Program-made: the position numbers and the translations under genes | Part shown: piece by piece, positions 1 through 9,247 of the stretch | Layout: every line of letters begins with the position of its first letter | Numbering within the stretch: position 1 is the first letter of the stretch | Source of the DNA: Bacillus thuringiensis | GTDB taxonomy: Bacteria > Bacillota > Bacilli > Bacillales > Bacillaceae_G | NCBI RefSeq assembly: GCF_014932895.1 | Contig: NZ_JACYOF010000005.1 | Location: 62,001-126,000 of the forward strand | Length of the DNA: 64,000 nucleotides | Direction of reading: 5' to 3' | Notes under the pieces: model-generated | What the model saw: only the letters and a program-made list of their open reading frames with translations | The model's database searches: none | Told to the model about the DNA's origin: nothing

Positions 1-361
1 CGTATAGAAAGGCAAGTGCAAAGCTAATTAAAAAAAGTAAGTAAAAAAAGTCGGACGGATCAACGAACGTATAATAGTCCTTTAAAATTAAACGTTGATA
101 GGAAACGACTATATCACCAATGAAATAAGAAAGGGTTCCAACCGATAATATGATCCAAAATAAACGAGGTAGCCCTTCTTTCATGTTTGAAAAGTAAAGT
201 ATATAACTACAAGCGATAATATCAATTAAGAAGGTACTCACTCCAATTAATATTTGGAATGGAAATGAGTATTTATATAGAAAAGGCATTGCTACGTAAT
301 GAATCGCGATAGAGAACAATAAAATGCTTATGAGAATACTTACATGTGTTTGTTTTTTCAT
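1..361 (-). CDS. Membrane protein, N-terminal part only (cut by window edge)
   Basis: This minus-strand frame is open from an ATG at 361 to the window edge, giving 120 residues. An AGGTGATATAA ribosome site precedes the ATG. The visible part has four hydrophobic segments (roughly residues 5-27, 38-58, 67-88 and 108-120), with a short charged loop around NMKEG. This resembles the multi-helix sensory input of membrane signalling proteins, for example GGDEF/EAL proteins. The output domain lies outside the window, so no function can be assigned. It is transcribed divergently from the nuo operon. Confidence 0.7.
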   Translation of the reverse strand, partial: MKKQTHVSILISILLFSIAIHYVAMPFLYKYSFPFQILIGVSTFLIDIIACSYILYFSNMKEGLPRLFWIILSVGTLSYFIGDIVVSYQRLILKDYYTFVDPSDFFYLLFLISFALAFLY

Positions 362-506
362 TTATATCACCTATGGTATATATAAACTCCTCTTTGTATT
401 TTTTATGATTGGTTGAAAAACATATATAATTTCTATACTTATTTTGCACAGTTGTGGCGAGTTATAAAAATAGATTTTAATAATTATTGTTTCTGTTCGC
501 AACATA

Positions 507-536
507 TCGACATAGGAATTTGAAGTTTGCTATAAT
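507..536 (+). promoter_or_regulatory. Candidate sigma-A promoter of the nuo operon
   Basis: A perfect -10 (TATAAT, 531-536) has a TCGACA -35-like hexamer 18 bp upstream (507-512). It lies about 110 bp ahead of nuoA in the 285-bp gap between divergent genes. No other element with a better fit was found in the gap. Promoter activity is inferred from sequence alone. Confidence 0.45.
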
Positions 537-646
537 GATTAAAATAGTTTCATTATTTAGAAAAATTTAAAAATAATAATTACCGTAACTGGGACATATT
601 GTTTACTAAGTGAACTTGTTCTTAATTCAGGGGGGAGGGTTTCACA

Positions 647-1015
647 ATGGCAAGTGTATATGAAAATAGTTATATGATCGTTTTGATTTTCTTGCTATTA
701 GGCATATTGCTGCCGATAGTGGCTCTTACATTAGGAAGATTGCTACGCCCAAACAAGCCAAGTGCAGCGAAGGCAACGACATATGAGAGTGGAATTGAGC
801 CTTTTCATGATGCAAATATTCGGTTTCATGCTCGTTATTATATTTTCGCTTTATTGTTTGTCATCTTTGATGTAGAAACTTTATTTTTATATCCATGGGC
901 TGTTGCATATGACAAGCTAGGTTTATTTGCATTAATTGAAATGCTCATTTTTGTTGTAATGTTGCTAGTTGGATTAGCGTATGCTTGGAAAAAGAAGGTG
1001 TTACAATGGTTATAA
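647..1015 (+). CDS. nuoA: NADH-quinone oxidoreductase subunit A
   Basis: NuoA is a small membrane subunit of respiratory complex I (122 aa, normal family length). It shows three hydrophobic helices and the conserved loop containing YESGIEP, followed by [13 protein letters not shown] very strong GGGGGGAGGG ribosome site precedes the ATG. It is the first gene of an eleven-gene operon, and its end overlaps the start of nuoB by 10 nt. It acts in the cytoplasmic membrane near the quinone site. Confidence 0.97.
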
Positions 1016-1524
1016 ATTTTGAGGAATTACACCCAAACGAACGGGCGGAATTAGAACGGAATATCTTTTTTTCTACATTAGAACAGTTGAAAGGATGGGC
1101 GCGGAGTAATTCTTTATGGCCGATGACATTCGGGCTAGCATGCTGTGCGATTGAAATGATGGGAGTAGGTTCATCACATTACGACTTAGATCGATTCGGG
1201 TCATTTTTTCGGACGTCACCAAGGCAATCAGATGTCATGATTGTATCAGGAACGGTAACGAAGAAGATGGCTCCAATTGTTCGGCGTTTATATGATCAAA
1301 TGCCGGAACCGAAGTGGGTTATTGCAATGGGGTCTTGTGCAACAGCTGGTGGTCCATATGTGAATTCATACGCTGTCGTAAAGGGAGTAGATCAAATTGT
1401 ACCAGTTGATGTGTATATTCCTGGCTGCCCACCAAACCCTGCTGCTTTAATTTATGGAATTAATAAGTTGAAAGAGAAAATTCGTTACGAGGCAAAGACC
1501 GGAAAGCAGGTGACGAATAAATGA
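1006..1524 (+). CDS. nuoB: NADH-quinone oxidoreductase subunit B
   Basis: NuoB carries the terminal iron-sulfur cluster N2 that passes electrons to quinone. The 172-aa protein shows the tandem cysteines (ACCAIEMM), GSCATAGG and [10 protein letters not shown], which together supply the cluster ligands. I chose the ATG at 1006 because AAGGTG lies correctly upstream; an in-frame TTG at 985 would add seven residues and has no better site. It overlaps nuoA by 10 nt and nuoC by 4 nt (ATGA), so translation is probably coupled. Confidence 0.97.
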
Positions 1525-2480
1525 GTGATCCAAACAAAGATTTAGAGGATTTGAAAAAAGAAGCAGCTAGGCGTGCGAAAGAAGAAGCGAGAAAACGTCT
1601 TGTAGCGAAACACGAGATGGAAATAAGCGAACTTAAGGAAGAGAATCAAGAAAAAGAGAAAGCGCTATCAAAAAATAATGATATTACTGTAGAAGAAGCA
1701 AAACGGCATGCAGCAGCGGCCGCAAAAGCAAAAGCAGCGGCGTTAGCAAAGCAAAAAAGAGAAGGAACAGAAGAAGTAACGGAAGAAGAAAAGGCCAAAG
1801 CGAAGGCGAAGGCCGTGGCAGCCGCAAAAGCAAAAGCAGCGGCGCTAGCGAAACAGAAAGCTTCGCAAGGTGATGGGAATTCGGGGGATGAAAAGGCAAA
1901 GGCAATTGCAGCAGCGAAGGCGAAAGCAGCAGCAGCGGCAAGGGCGAAGACAAAGGGTGCTGAAAGTAAGGAGGAAGATGCGCCGAAGCAGGAAGAACCA
2001 TCTATTAATCAGCCGTACTTAAATCAGTATGTTGAGGTTATTAGGAACAAAGTAGGAGAGGATGTATTAGTAGATTCCTATATTAATAAACTCTCAAAAG
2101 ATGTACCAACTCTTGTGGTGGATCCTTCAAAATATTATGAGGCAATGGAGTTGCTGCGATTCCATGAGGGACTTGCTTTTGATTATATGTCAGAGCTACA
2201 TGCGACAGACTTTGTGACTCATATGGAAGTGTATGTTCATTTATTTTCATATGGAAAGAAACAGTCAGTAGCAGTGAAAGTAAAGCTGGACCGAGAAGCG
2301 CCGCAAGTTGAATCGGTGACAGCGTTTTGGAAAGGGGCTGACTGGCCAGAGCGAGAAGCGTATGATTTGCTCGGCATTGTATTTAAGGGGCATCCGAATT
2401 TATCGCGTATTTTAATGCCTGATGATTGGGTAGGGCATCCGCTTAGGAAAGATTATGAACCGTATGATGTGGAGGTGTAA
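1521..2480 (+). CDS. nuoC: NADH-quinone oxidoreductase subunit C with long Ala/Lys-rich N-terminal extension
   Basis: NuoC is a hydrophilic subunit of the complex I peripheral arm. The 30-kDa-subunit domain occupies roughly residues 165-319 and has the signature [16 protein letters not shown] followed by [17 protein letters not shown]. Residues 1-160 are an unusual low-complexity extension with three copies of an AAAKAKAAA-type unit separated by acidic stretches; ordinary NuoC proteins lack this. The extension is in frame, starts with a normal ATG overlapping nuoB, and has no stop, so it looks genuine. Its role is unknown; a helical or coiled-coil spacer is possible. Confidence 0.95.
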
Positions 2481-2483
2481 CTT

Positions 2484-3584
2484 ATGATTCGTACGGAAGA
2501 AATGCTTTTGAATGTAGGACCTCAGCATCCGAGTACACATGGTGTGTTCAGGCTTGTTATTAAGATTGACGGGGAAATTATTAAAGAAGCTACACCGGTT
2601 ATTGGGTATTTGCATCGCGGGACTGAAAAGATTGCTGAGAGCTTACAGTATACGCAAATTATCCCTTATACAGATCGAATGGACTATTTATCAGCAATGA
2701 CGAATAACTACGTCATTTGCCACGCTGTAGAGACGATGATGGGGCTGGAAGTTCCGGAGCGTGCCGAATACTTGCGGGTACTAGCGATGGAGCTTGGAAG
2801 GATTGCGAGTCATCTCGTTTGGTGGGGGACGAATCTGCTTGATATAGGAGCGGTTAGTCCATTTTTGTACGCGTTTCGTGAACGAGAGATGATTATAAAT
2901 TTATTAAATGAATTATGCGGTGCACGGCTTACTTTTAATTATATGAGAGTCGGCGGTGTGAAGTGGGATGCGCCGGATGGCTGGATTGAAAAAGTGGAAG
3001 AGTTTGTTCCGTACATGAGAGAGCAATTGGCAGGTTATCACGACCTTGTTAGCGGTAATGAGATTTTCTTAAATCGTGTGAAGGGCGTTGGTATATATAG
3101 CGCGGAAGAAGCAATTTCGTATTCTTTAAGCGGAGCGAATTTGCGGTGCACCGGAGTAAACTGGGATCTTCGCAAAGATGAGCCGTATTCGATTTATGAT
3201 CGTTTTGATTTTGATATTCCTGTTGGAAGCGTAGGAGATGCTTGGGATCGCTACGTTTGTCGGATGAAGGAAATTGAGGAGTCGTTAAAAATTGTAGAGC
3301 AAGCAGCTGAGCAGTTCCCGAAAGACGGAGCCGTGTTGGCGAAAGTGCCGAAAATTATTAAGGCGCCTAAGGGAGAAGCGTTCGTCCGTATAGAATCGCC
3401 GCGTGGAGAGATTGGTTGCTATATTGCTAGTGACGGAAAGAAAGAGCCATACCGTCTGAAATTCCGCAGGCCATCTTTTTATAACTTGCAAATTTTACCG
3501 AAGTTATTAAAAGGTGAAAACATCGCCAATTTAATTACGATTTTAGGTGGAGTTGATATTGTACTTGGGGAGGTTGATGGCTAA
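2484..3584 (+). CDS. nuoD: NADH-quinone oxidoreductase subunit D
   Basis: NuoD is the 49-kDa subunit that forms the quinone pocket with NuoB (366 aa). It begins with the family signature LNVGPQHPSTHGVFRL and includes GYLHRGTEKIAE, DRMDYLSAM and the C-terminal GGVDIVLGEVDG. GGAGGTG lies just upstream of the ATG. It overlaps nuoH by one base (TAATG). Length and motifs are normal for the group. Confidence 0.97.
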   Translation: MIRTEEMLLNVGPQHPSTHGVFRLVIKIDGEIIKEATPVIGYLHRGTEKIAESLQYTQIIPYTDRMDYLSAMTNNYVICHAVETMMGLEVPERAEYLRVLAMELGRIASHLVWWGTNLLDIGAVSPFLYAFREREMIINLLNELCGARLTFNYMRVGGVKWDAPDGWIEKVEEFVPYMREQLAGYHDLVSGNEIFLNRVKGVGIYSAEEAISYSLSGANLRCTGVNWDLRKDEPYSIYDRFDFDIPVGSVGDAWDRYVCRMKEIEESLKIVEQAAEQFPKDGAVLAKVPKIIKAPKGEAFVRIESPRGEIGCYIASDGKKEPYRLKFRRPSFYNLQILPKLLKGENIANLITILGGVDIVLGEVDG

Positions 3585-4585
3585 TGATTGAGACGCTCTT
3601 ACAATCACCTTCAAGCTGGACGAATTTTTTCATTTTTTTCGGATTAGCGGTACTTCTATTATTTGCAGTCCTTGGCTTCGTTACATATGGCATTTTGGCA
3701 GAAAGGAAAGTGATGGGATTTATGCAGGGGCGGATTGGGCCAAACCAAGTTGGAGGACGGTTCGGTTTATTGCAAACGGTAGCTGATGTTTTGAAACTAT
3801 TATTGAAAGAAGATAGTATTCCGAAAGCAGCGGATAAACCGTTATTTATACTAGCGCCTGTCATTGCATTCGCACCCGCATTTATGGTACTTGCGGTTAT
3901 CCCATTCACTGATAAATTTCAGTTCGCAGATATTGGAGTAGGGCTGCTTTATTATATTGCTGTTTCCGGTATTACGACGATTGGTGTTGTGACTGGGGGA
4001 TGGGCATCGAATAATAAATACTCCCTTTTAGGAGGGATGCGTGCGGCGGCGCAAATGATTTCTTATGAGATTCCACTTGTAATGAGTGTAATTGGCGTCG
4101 TTTTGTTAGCGGGTAGTCTTAATTTAAATGAGATTGTAGCGGCGCAGGAGAAGGTGTGGTACATTTTCGCACAGCCGATCGGTTTCGTTGTTTTCTTAAT
4201 TGCAGCAGTTGCAGAGTTAAATAGGACACCGTTTGATTTACCGGAAGCTGAGTCAGAACTTGTTTCTGGATACCATACGGAATACTCAGGATTTCGCTGG
4301 GCGTTTTTCATGCTTTCAGAGTATGTATATTTCTTTGGGATGGCATCTTTAATTACAGTACTCTTTTTAGGAGGGTGGAATCCAGTTATGTTCCTTGGAT
4401 TCATCCCAGGTGCCGTATGGTTTGCTTTGAAATTTAGTAGTGTAGTCTTCCTATTAATTTGGTTCCGTGTTACGTTTCCGCGTATAAGGGGTGACCAGTT
4501 AATGGAGTTTGGCTGGAAAGTATTATTGCCAATTGCACTTGCAAATATTTTCTTAACGGCATTGATTAAAGAGTTATTCTTCTAA
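3584..4585 (+). CDS. nuoH: NADH-quinone oxidoreductase subunit H
   Basis: NuoH is a multi-helix membrane subunit that connects the quinone site to the proton channels (333 aa). It shows ERKVMGFMQGRIGPNQVG near residue 40, the acidic loop NRTPFDLPEAESELVSGYHTEYSG and WFRVTFPRIRGDQLM near the C-terminus. All are hallmark NuoH sequences. The start codon shares a base with the nuoD stop. Confidence 0.97.
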   Translation: MIETLLQSPSSWTNFFIFFGLAVLLLFAVLGFVTYGILAERKVMGFMQGRIGPNQVGGRFGLLQTVADVLKLLLKEDSIPKAADKPLFILAPVIAFAPAFMVLAVIPFTDKFQFADIGVGLLYYIAVSGITTIGVVTGGWASNNKYSLLGGMRAAAQMISYEIPLVMSVIGVVLLAGSLNLNEIVAAQEKVWYIFAQPIGFVVFLIAAVAELNRTPFDLPEAESELVSGYHTEYSGFRWAFFMLSEYVYFFGMASLITVLFLGGWNPVMFLGFIPGAVWFALKFSSVVFLLIWFRVTFPRIRGDQLMEFGWKVLLPIALANIFLTALIKELFF

Positions 4586-4610
4586 CCTATGAGGGGGGTG
4601 CCAGTAAGAG

Positions 4611-5030
4611 ATGAAAGGACTATTTAAAGGGTTAAAATATACATTAAGTAATTTGAGTAAGAAGAAGGTGACGTATGATTATCCAAATCAACCGTTGCCA
4701 TTGCCAGATCGTTTTCGGGGGATTCAAAAATTTTATCCAGAGAAATGTATTGTTTGTAATCAGTGTTCCAACATTTGTCCGACAGATTGCATTCAATTGA
4801 CGGGGAAAAAACATCCTGACCCTACGAAAAAAGGGAAAATTATTGATACGTATGATATTAATTTTGAAATTTGTATTCTTTGCGATTTATGTACAGAAGT
4901 TTGTCCGACAGAAGCGATTGTCATGACAAATAACTTTGAACTCGCGGCGTACTCACGTGATGACTTATTTAAAAATTTGCAGTGGCTTGACGAAAACGAC
5001 GAAAATGTCAGGAAGGAGAATAAAGCATGA
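4611..5030 (+). CDS. nuoI: NADH-quinone oxidoreductase subunit I (two 4Fe-4S clusters)
   Basis: NuoI is the ferredoxin-like subunit carrying clusters N6a and N6b. The 139-aa protein has two CxxCxxCxxxCP motifs: CIVCNQCSNICP and CILCDLCTEVCP. A GAGGGGGGTG ribosome site precedes the ATG, and its TGA overlaps the nuoJ start (ATGA). In this operon it is the most electron-upstream iron-sulfur subunit encoded, because nuoE, nuoF and nuoG are absent. Confidence 0.97.
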   Translation: MKGLFKGLKYTLSNLSKKKVTYDYPNQPLPLPDRFRGIQKFYPEKCIVCNQCSNICPTDCIQLTGKKHPDPTKKGKIIDTYDINFEICILCDLCTEVCPTEAIVMTNNFELAAYSRDDLFKNLQWLDENDENVRKENKA

Positions 5031-5551
5031 ATGGCGAGTTTGTAGCATTCTTTATACTATCCTTGTCTGCAATTATCGGCGGTGTCCTTATGTTGAACTT
5101 AACGAAAGTCATGCATATGATGCTAGCTCTCGTTCTGACATTTCTCAGTATTGCAGGTTTGTACTTTCTTTTATCAGCCGAGTTTATCGGAGTTGCACAA
5201 ATCTTGCTTTACTCTGGTGCAATTACAATTATTATGATTTTTGGCATTATGTTAACGAAACATAACGCGGAAAATGAATCGCGTCTTACTCTTCGAAAAT
5301 GGATTATCTTCTTTGCGGTTGTAGCATTTGGGGCAGTTATGTATTTCGCTGTTAATAATATTGATTTTGCAAATGAAAGCACACAAGGAAGTTTACCTCT
5401 CCATGAAAAAAACACACTTCAAATCGGTACACTTCTCTATTCAAAATATATTATTCCATTTGAATTAACTTCAGTTATTTTACTTGTAGCACTTGTTGGC
5501 GCGATTATACTTGCAAAGAAGGATGAGAAAGAGGAGGATTCCAATGAGTAG
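5027..5551 (+). CDS. nuoJ: NADH-quinone oxidoreductase subunit J
   Basis: NuoJ is a 174-aa membrane subunit with five predicted helices. The conserved segment [20 protein letters not shown] corresponds to the helix with a pi-bulge in complex I structures. AAGGAG lies upstream of the ATG. It ends eight bases after the nuoK start, so the two are translationally coupled. Confidence 0.96.
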   Translation: MNGEFVAFFILSLSAIIGGVLMLNLTKVMHMMLALVLTFLSIAGLYFLLSAEFIGVAQILLYSGAITIIMIFGIMLTKHNAENESRLTLRKWIIFFAVVAFGAVMYFAVNNIDFANESTQGSLPLHEKNTLQIGTLLYSKYIIPFELTSVILLVALVGAIILAKKDEKEEDSNE

Positions 5552-5858
5552 CGTTCCAGCTTCTGCATATTTAACACTTGCGATTATTTTGTTTTGCATT
5601 GGTCTATTTGGAGCTTTAACAAAGCGAAATACAGTAATCGTATTAGTTTGTATCGAATTAATGATGGGTGCTGCCAATTTAAACTTAGTGGCGTTTAGTA
5701 AATTAGGTTTATTCCCGAATTTAACAGGGCAAATTTTCTCGCTGTTTACGATGGCTGTAGCGGCAGCGGAAGCGGCGGTAGGACTCGCCATTTTGATTGC
5801 TTTGTACCGTAATCGCACGACAGTTCATGTAGATGAAATGGATACGCTCAAGGGATAG
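5544..5858 (+). CDS. nuoK: NADH-quinone oxidoreductase subunit K
   Basis: NuoK is a 104-aa proton-channel subunit with three helices. I placed the start at ATG 5544, which has GAGGAGG at the right distance; an upstream in-frame start at 5493 lies inside nuoJ. The two membrane glutamates needed for proton transfer are visible (CIELM and AEAAVGLA). The segment after the first glutamate reads [10 protein letters not shown], where most homologues have ELMLNAxNL, so a usually conserved Asn is Gly here. Confidence 0.95.
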   Translation: MSSVPASAYLTLAIILFCIGLFGALTKRNTVIVLVCIELMMGAANLNLVAFSKLGLFPNLTGQIFSLFTMAVAAAEAAVGLAILIALYRNRTTVHVDEMDTLKG

Positions 5859-5887
5859 CATTGTGACCGAAAAGGGGGAAGGAAACA

Positions 5888-7750
5888 ATGATCGATTATG
5901 CATGGCTCATACCGCTTTTCCCGCTTGTTTCGTTTTTGTTACTTATTATATTCGGGAAGAAAATTAGAGAAGGAAGCAGTGTACTTAGTATTTTTTTCGT
6001 CTTTCTCTCCTTTATATCCGCGGTACTTGTATTAATAGAACGGTTTTCGAAAGTCACAGTGAAGCATAAGTGGTTATGGCTTAGAGCTGGAGATATCGAT
6101 ATATCATTTGGCTTTGAAGTGACTGCATTAGGAGCTTTAATGTTGTTTATCGTCACACTTGTGAGTTTACTTGTACATGTGTATTCGAAGGGTTATATGA
6201 AAGGTGACGAAAGACTACCAACCTTTTATGCATATTTAGGACTCTTTACATTTGCGATGCTCGGGCTCGTTATATCGCCGAATTTATTACAACTTTATAT
6301 ATTTTGGGAGTTAGTGGGTCTCGGTTCATTTTTACTCATCGGTTTTTATTTCTTTAAAGAAGAAGCGAAGGCTGCTGCGAAAAAGGCTTTTATTATGACC
6401 CGTATTGGGGATGTTGGTTTATTTATTGGGATGATTTTAATCTTTTGGCAGGCAGGTAGTTTTGAATATGACGCAATTTTTAGAGCGATTTACACGGGTG
6501 ATCTTTCCCCTACTATGATTACTATAACGGCGATATTAATTTTTATCGGGGCGATGGGGAAATCAGGTCAGTTTCCGCTTCATACATGGTTACCAGATGC
6601 GATGGAAGGGCCAACGCCTGTTTCGGCACTTATTCATGCGGCGACAATGGTCGCAGCCGGGGTATATTTAGTAGCGACGATGTTTCCGCTATTTTCGGCG
6701 AGTGCGGTGGCGATGCAGACCGTTGCAATCGTTGGAGGATTCACCGCGATCTTTGCGGCTTCTATCGGTCTTGTACAGACGGATATAAAGAGGGTGCTTG
6801 CTTATTCTACAGTTAGCCAGCTTGGATATATGATGCTTGCGTTAGGTTCTGCTGGTTATGTAGCCGGTGTATTCCATTTAACGACACATGCCTTCTTTAA
6901 AGCGCTACTATTTTTGGCGGCAGGAAGTGTAATTCATGCCGTGCATACGCAAAACATTAATAAAATGGGCGGTTTACAGAAAAAGATGAAAGTAACTGGT
7001 ACGTTGTTTTTAATAGGTACACTTGCAATTAGTGGGGTTCCGCTCCTTTCCGGGTTTTTTAGTAAAGATGAGATTTTGGCGGCGACTTGGATGAGTGGCA
7101 ATTACTTTCTATTTGTTTTAGCAGTCCTTGCGGCATTTTTAACAGCGTTCTATATGTTCCGTTTATACTTTCTTGTCTTTACTGGGGAGGCGAAGACGAA
7201 GGAAGAGGTGCACGAGTCGCCCCGGATTATGACGTATCCGATGATTGTTCTCGGCGTCCTTGCAGTAGTAACGGGATATATAAATACACCGTGGTTTGGG
7301 ACGTTTCTTGGTGATTGGCTTACGAAAGATATAGGTTTTAAAGTGGAAGAGGTGCATGGGCCCGTATGGATTATGATCGTTGCGACGCTCGTTTCATTTG
7401 CGGGAATTGCCCTTGCTTATTTCATATATGGAAAGAAAACTATTTCACGGGATTGGGCTGGAGGAGAAGGATCATCTCTTCATAATCTTCTTAAAGAAAA
7501 ATATTATGTGGATGAACTATACAATGTTACAGTGCTTCCGATTACGAAGGGAATCGCTCATGTGCTTCGCTTATTCGAAGTATATGTTGTAGAAGGATTC
7601 GCAGTTTTAATTGGAAGTTTGGTGAAAGGTGTGAGCGGCATCGGGTCGAAACTTCAAAACGGGAATGTACAAGTGTACGGCACTGTAACAGCGGTTTCGC
7701 TCGCGATACTTGTAATTATTTTGCTATATACGGGAGGGGATTTACAATGA
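5888..7750 (+). CDS. nuoL: NADH-quinone oxidoreductase subunit L
   Basis: NuoL is the distal antiporter-like proton pump of complex I (620 aa). It contains FWELVGLGSFLLIGF, the discontinuous-helix region GKSGQFPLHTWLPDAMEGPT and PVSALIHAATMVAAGVYL, and ends with the long lateral-helix region after about residue 480. GGGGGAAGG precedes the ATG. It overlaps nuoM by four bases (ATGA). Confidence 0.97.
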   Translation: MIDYAWLIPLFPLVSFLLLIIFGKKIREGSSVLSIFFVFLSFISAVLVLIERFSKVTVKHKWLWLRAGDIDISFGFEVTALGALMLFIVTLVSLLVHVYSKGYMKGDERLPTFYAYLGLFTFAMLGLVISPNLLQLYIFWELVGLGSFLLIGFYFFKEEAKAAAKKAFIMTRIGDVGLFIGMILIFWQAGSFEYDAIFRAIYTGDLSPTMITITAILIFIGAMGKSGQFPLHTWLPDAMEGPTPVSALIHAATMVAAGVYLVATMFPLFSASAVAMQTVAIVGGFTAIFAASIGLVQTDIKRVLAYSTVSQLGYMMLALGSAGYVAGVFHLTTHAFFKALLFLAAGSVIHAVHTQNINKMGGLQKKMKVTGTLFLIGTLAISGVPLLSGFFSKDEILAATWMSGNYFLFVLAVLAAFLTAFYMFRLYFLVFTGEAKTKEEVHESPRIMTYPMIVLGVLAVVTGYINTPWFGTFLGDWLTKDIGFKVEEVHGPVWIMIVATLVSFAGIALAYFIYGKKTISRDWAGGEGSSLHNLLKEKYYVDELYNVTVLPITKGIAHVLRLFEVYVVEGFAVLIGSLVKGVSGIGSKLQNGNVQVYGTVTAVSLAILVIILLYTGGDLQ

Positions 7751-9246
7751 ATGATTTGCTACTAACGTTCTTCATTTTTTCCCCACTTTTAGGAATTCTT
7801 TTACTTGTATTCACACCGAAAAAAGAATCGCGTACAGTGCGAGCACTTGGTTTGTTTGGGACGGCGCTTCCATTCGGAATCGCCATCGTCCTCGCTTGTA
7901 CATATGCTTCTGGAAAGAGTTTATCGCTATTTGATGAAAAAGTGAAATGGATTAAATTTGGGGATTTTGCAGCGGTAGATAAAAGGTGGTTTTCCATTTA
8001 TTACGAGCTTGGTATTGATGGGTTATCGCTTGTCATGATGGTACTGACGGCCCTTCTCGCGATGCTTGCAGCAATTGCAGCGTTTTCCATTAAAAGAAAT
8101 TTGAAAGCATTTTATATGCTATTACTCATGCTAGAAATAGGGATGCTAGGCGTCTTCGCTGCTCAAAATTTAATGTTGTTCTTTATCTTCTTTGAAATTA
8201 CGTTACCACCAATGTTCTTATTAATTGGGAAATGGGGGAAATTGTCGAGTGAAAAGGCTGCATACAGTTATTTAATATATAACGGCATTGGCTCAGCTAT
8301 TTTGCTCATTGTTTTTTCAATTTTGTTCGCGAAAACAGGTACGACAAATATTGCGGAGCTTAAAGAAATATTAACGAGTGTATCTACTGGAGGATTGCTT
8401 GTTCCGAGTGGCTTACAGTTCGGTTTGTTTCTTGCCATAATGATTGCTTTTGCAATTAAACTACCTATCTTCCCTTTGCATCGCTGGATGGTCAATGTGC
8501 ATATTGAGGCACATCCTGCTGTAGTTATGCTTCATGCGGGTGTTTTGCTGAAGATTGGCGCGTACGGTATTGTCCGCTTTGGAAAGGGGCTATTCCCAGA
8601 ATACTTTCGCGAGTTTGCAACAATCCTTGCGATTTTAGGAGTCATTAATTTATTGTATGGTGCCTTTTTAGCGCTCATCCAAACGGACTTTAGGAAGGTA
8701 CTTGCTTACTCTAGTATTTCGCATATGGGAATTGTTTTAATGGGACTTGCAGCACTTAATGCGCCAGGTACGCAAGGGGCGTTATTCCAAGTTGTGTCGC
8801 ACGGTTTAATTGCAGCCTTGCTCTTTTTCTTACTCGGTGTTATTGAACAGCGATTTGGAACGTCGAATATTACAGCGCTTGGCGGACTTGCAAAAAGTGT
8901 CCCGGTACTTAGCGGCTTCTTCTTAGCAGGAGGAATGGCCTCGCTTGGATTGCCGGGGATGTCTGGATTTGTTAGTGAGTTTCTTGCCTTTCTCGGTTTA
9001 TTCCAAGAGGAGCCGGTCATTGCTGCTGTCGGTGTGCTTGGCATCATTTTAACTGCTGTATATGTATTAAGAGCGACACTACAAGTGACATTTGGTAAGA
9101 AAGAATGGGAAACGAAATCTGATATAAACGGATGGGAGTATGTACCTGTTATATTACTTATCGTTTGTATTATTGCAATTGGAGTAATGCCAGACATACT
9201 AGGGGATCCGCTTCAAAATACATTGAAAACATTGGGGGTGAAGTAG
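7747..9246 (+). CDS. nuoM: NADH-quinone oxidoreductase subunit M
   Basis: NuoM is the second antiporter-like proton-pumping subunit (499 aa, about 14 helices). It shows FFEITLPPMFLLIGKWG, KLPIFPLHRWMVNVHIEAHP and YSSISHMGIVLMG. Coupled to nuoL by a 4-nt overlap; one base separates its stop from the nuoN ATG. Confidence 0.97.
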   Translation: MNDLLLTFFIFSPLLGILLLVFTPKKESRTVRALGLFGTALPFGIAIVLACTYASGKSLSLFDEKVKWIKFGDFAAVDKRWFSIYYELGIDGLSLVMMVLTALLAMLAAIAAFSIKRNLKAFYMLLLMLEIGMLGVFAAQNLMLFFIFFEITLPPMFLLIGKWGKLSSEKAAYSYLIYNGIGSAILLIVFSILFAKTGTTNIAELKEILTSVSTGGLLVPSGLQFGLFLAIMIAFAIKLPIFPLHRWMVNVHIEAHPAVVMLHAGVLLKIGAYGIVRFGKGLFPEYFREFATILAILGVINLLYGAFLALIQTDFRKVLAYSSISHMGIVLMGLAALNAPGTQGALFQVVSHGLIAALLFFLLGVIEQRFGTSNITALGGLAKSVPVLSGFFLAGGMASLGLPGMSGFVSEFLAFLGLFQEEPVIAAVGVLGIILTAVYVLRATLQVTFGKKEWETKSDINGWEYVPVILLIVCIIAIGVMPDILGDPLQNTLKTLGVK

Positions 9247-9247
9247 G

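Noticed and set aside
1684-2001. Leucine-rich minus-strand ORF opposite nuoC
   Set aside because: It is the mirror of the Ala/Lys repeat extension; no ribosome site and low-complexity Leu/Pro composition.
8706-9197. Minus-strand ORF of 163 codons inside nuoM
   Set aside because: Shadow of a strongly conserved gene; no start signal and no recognisable protein.
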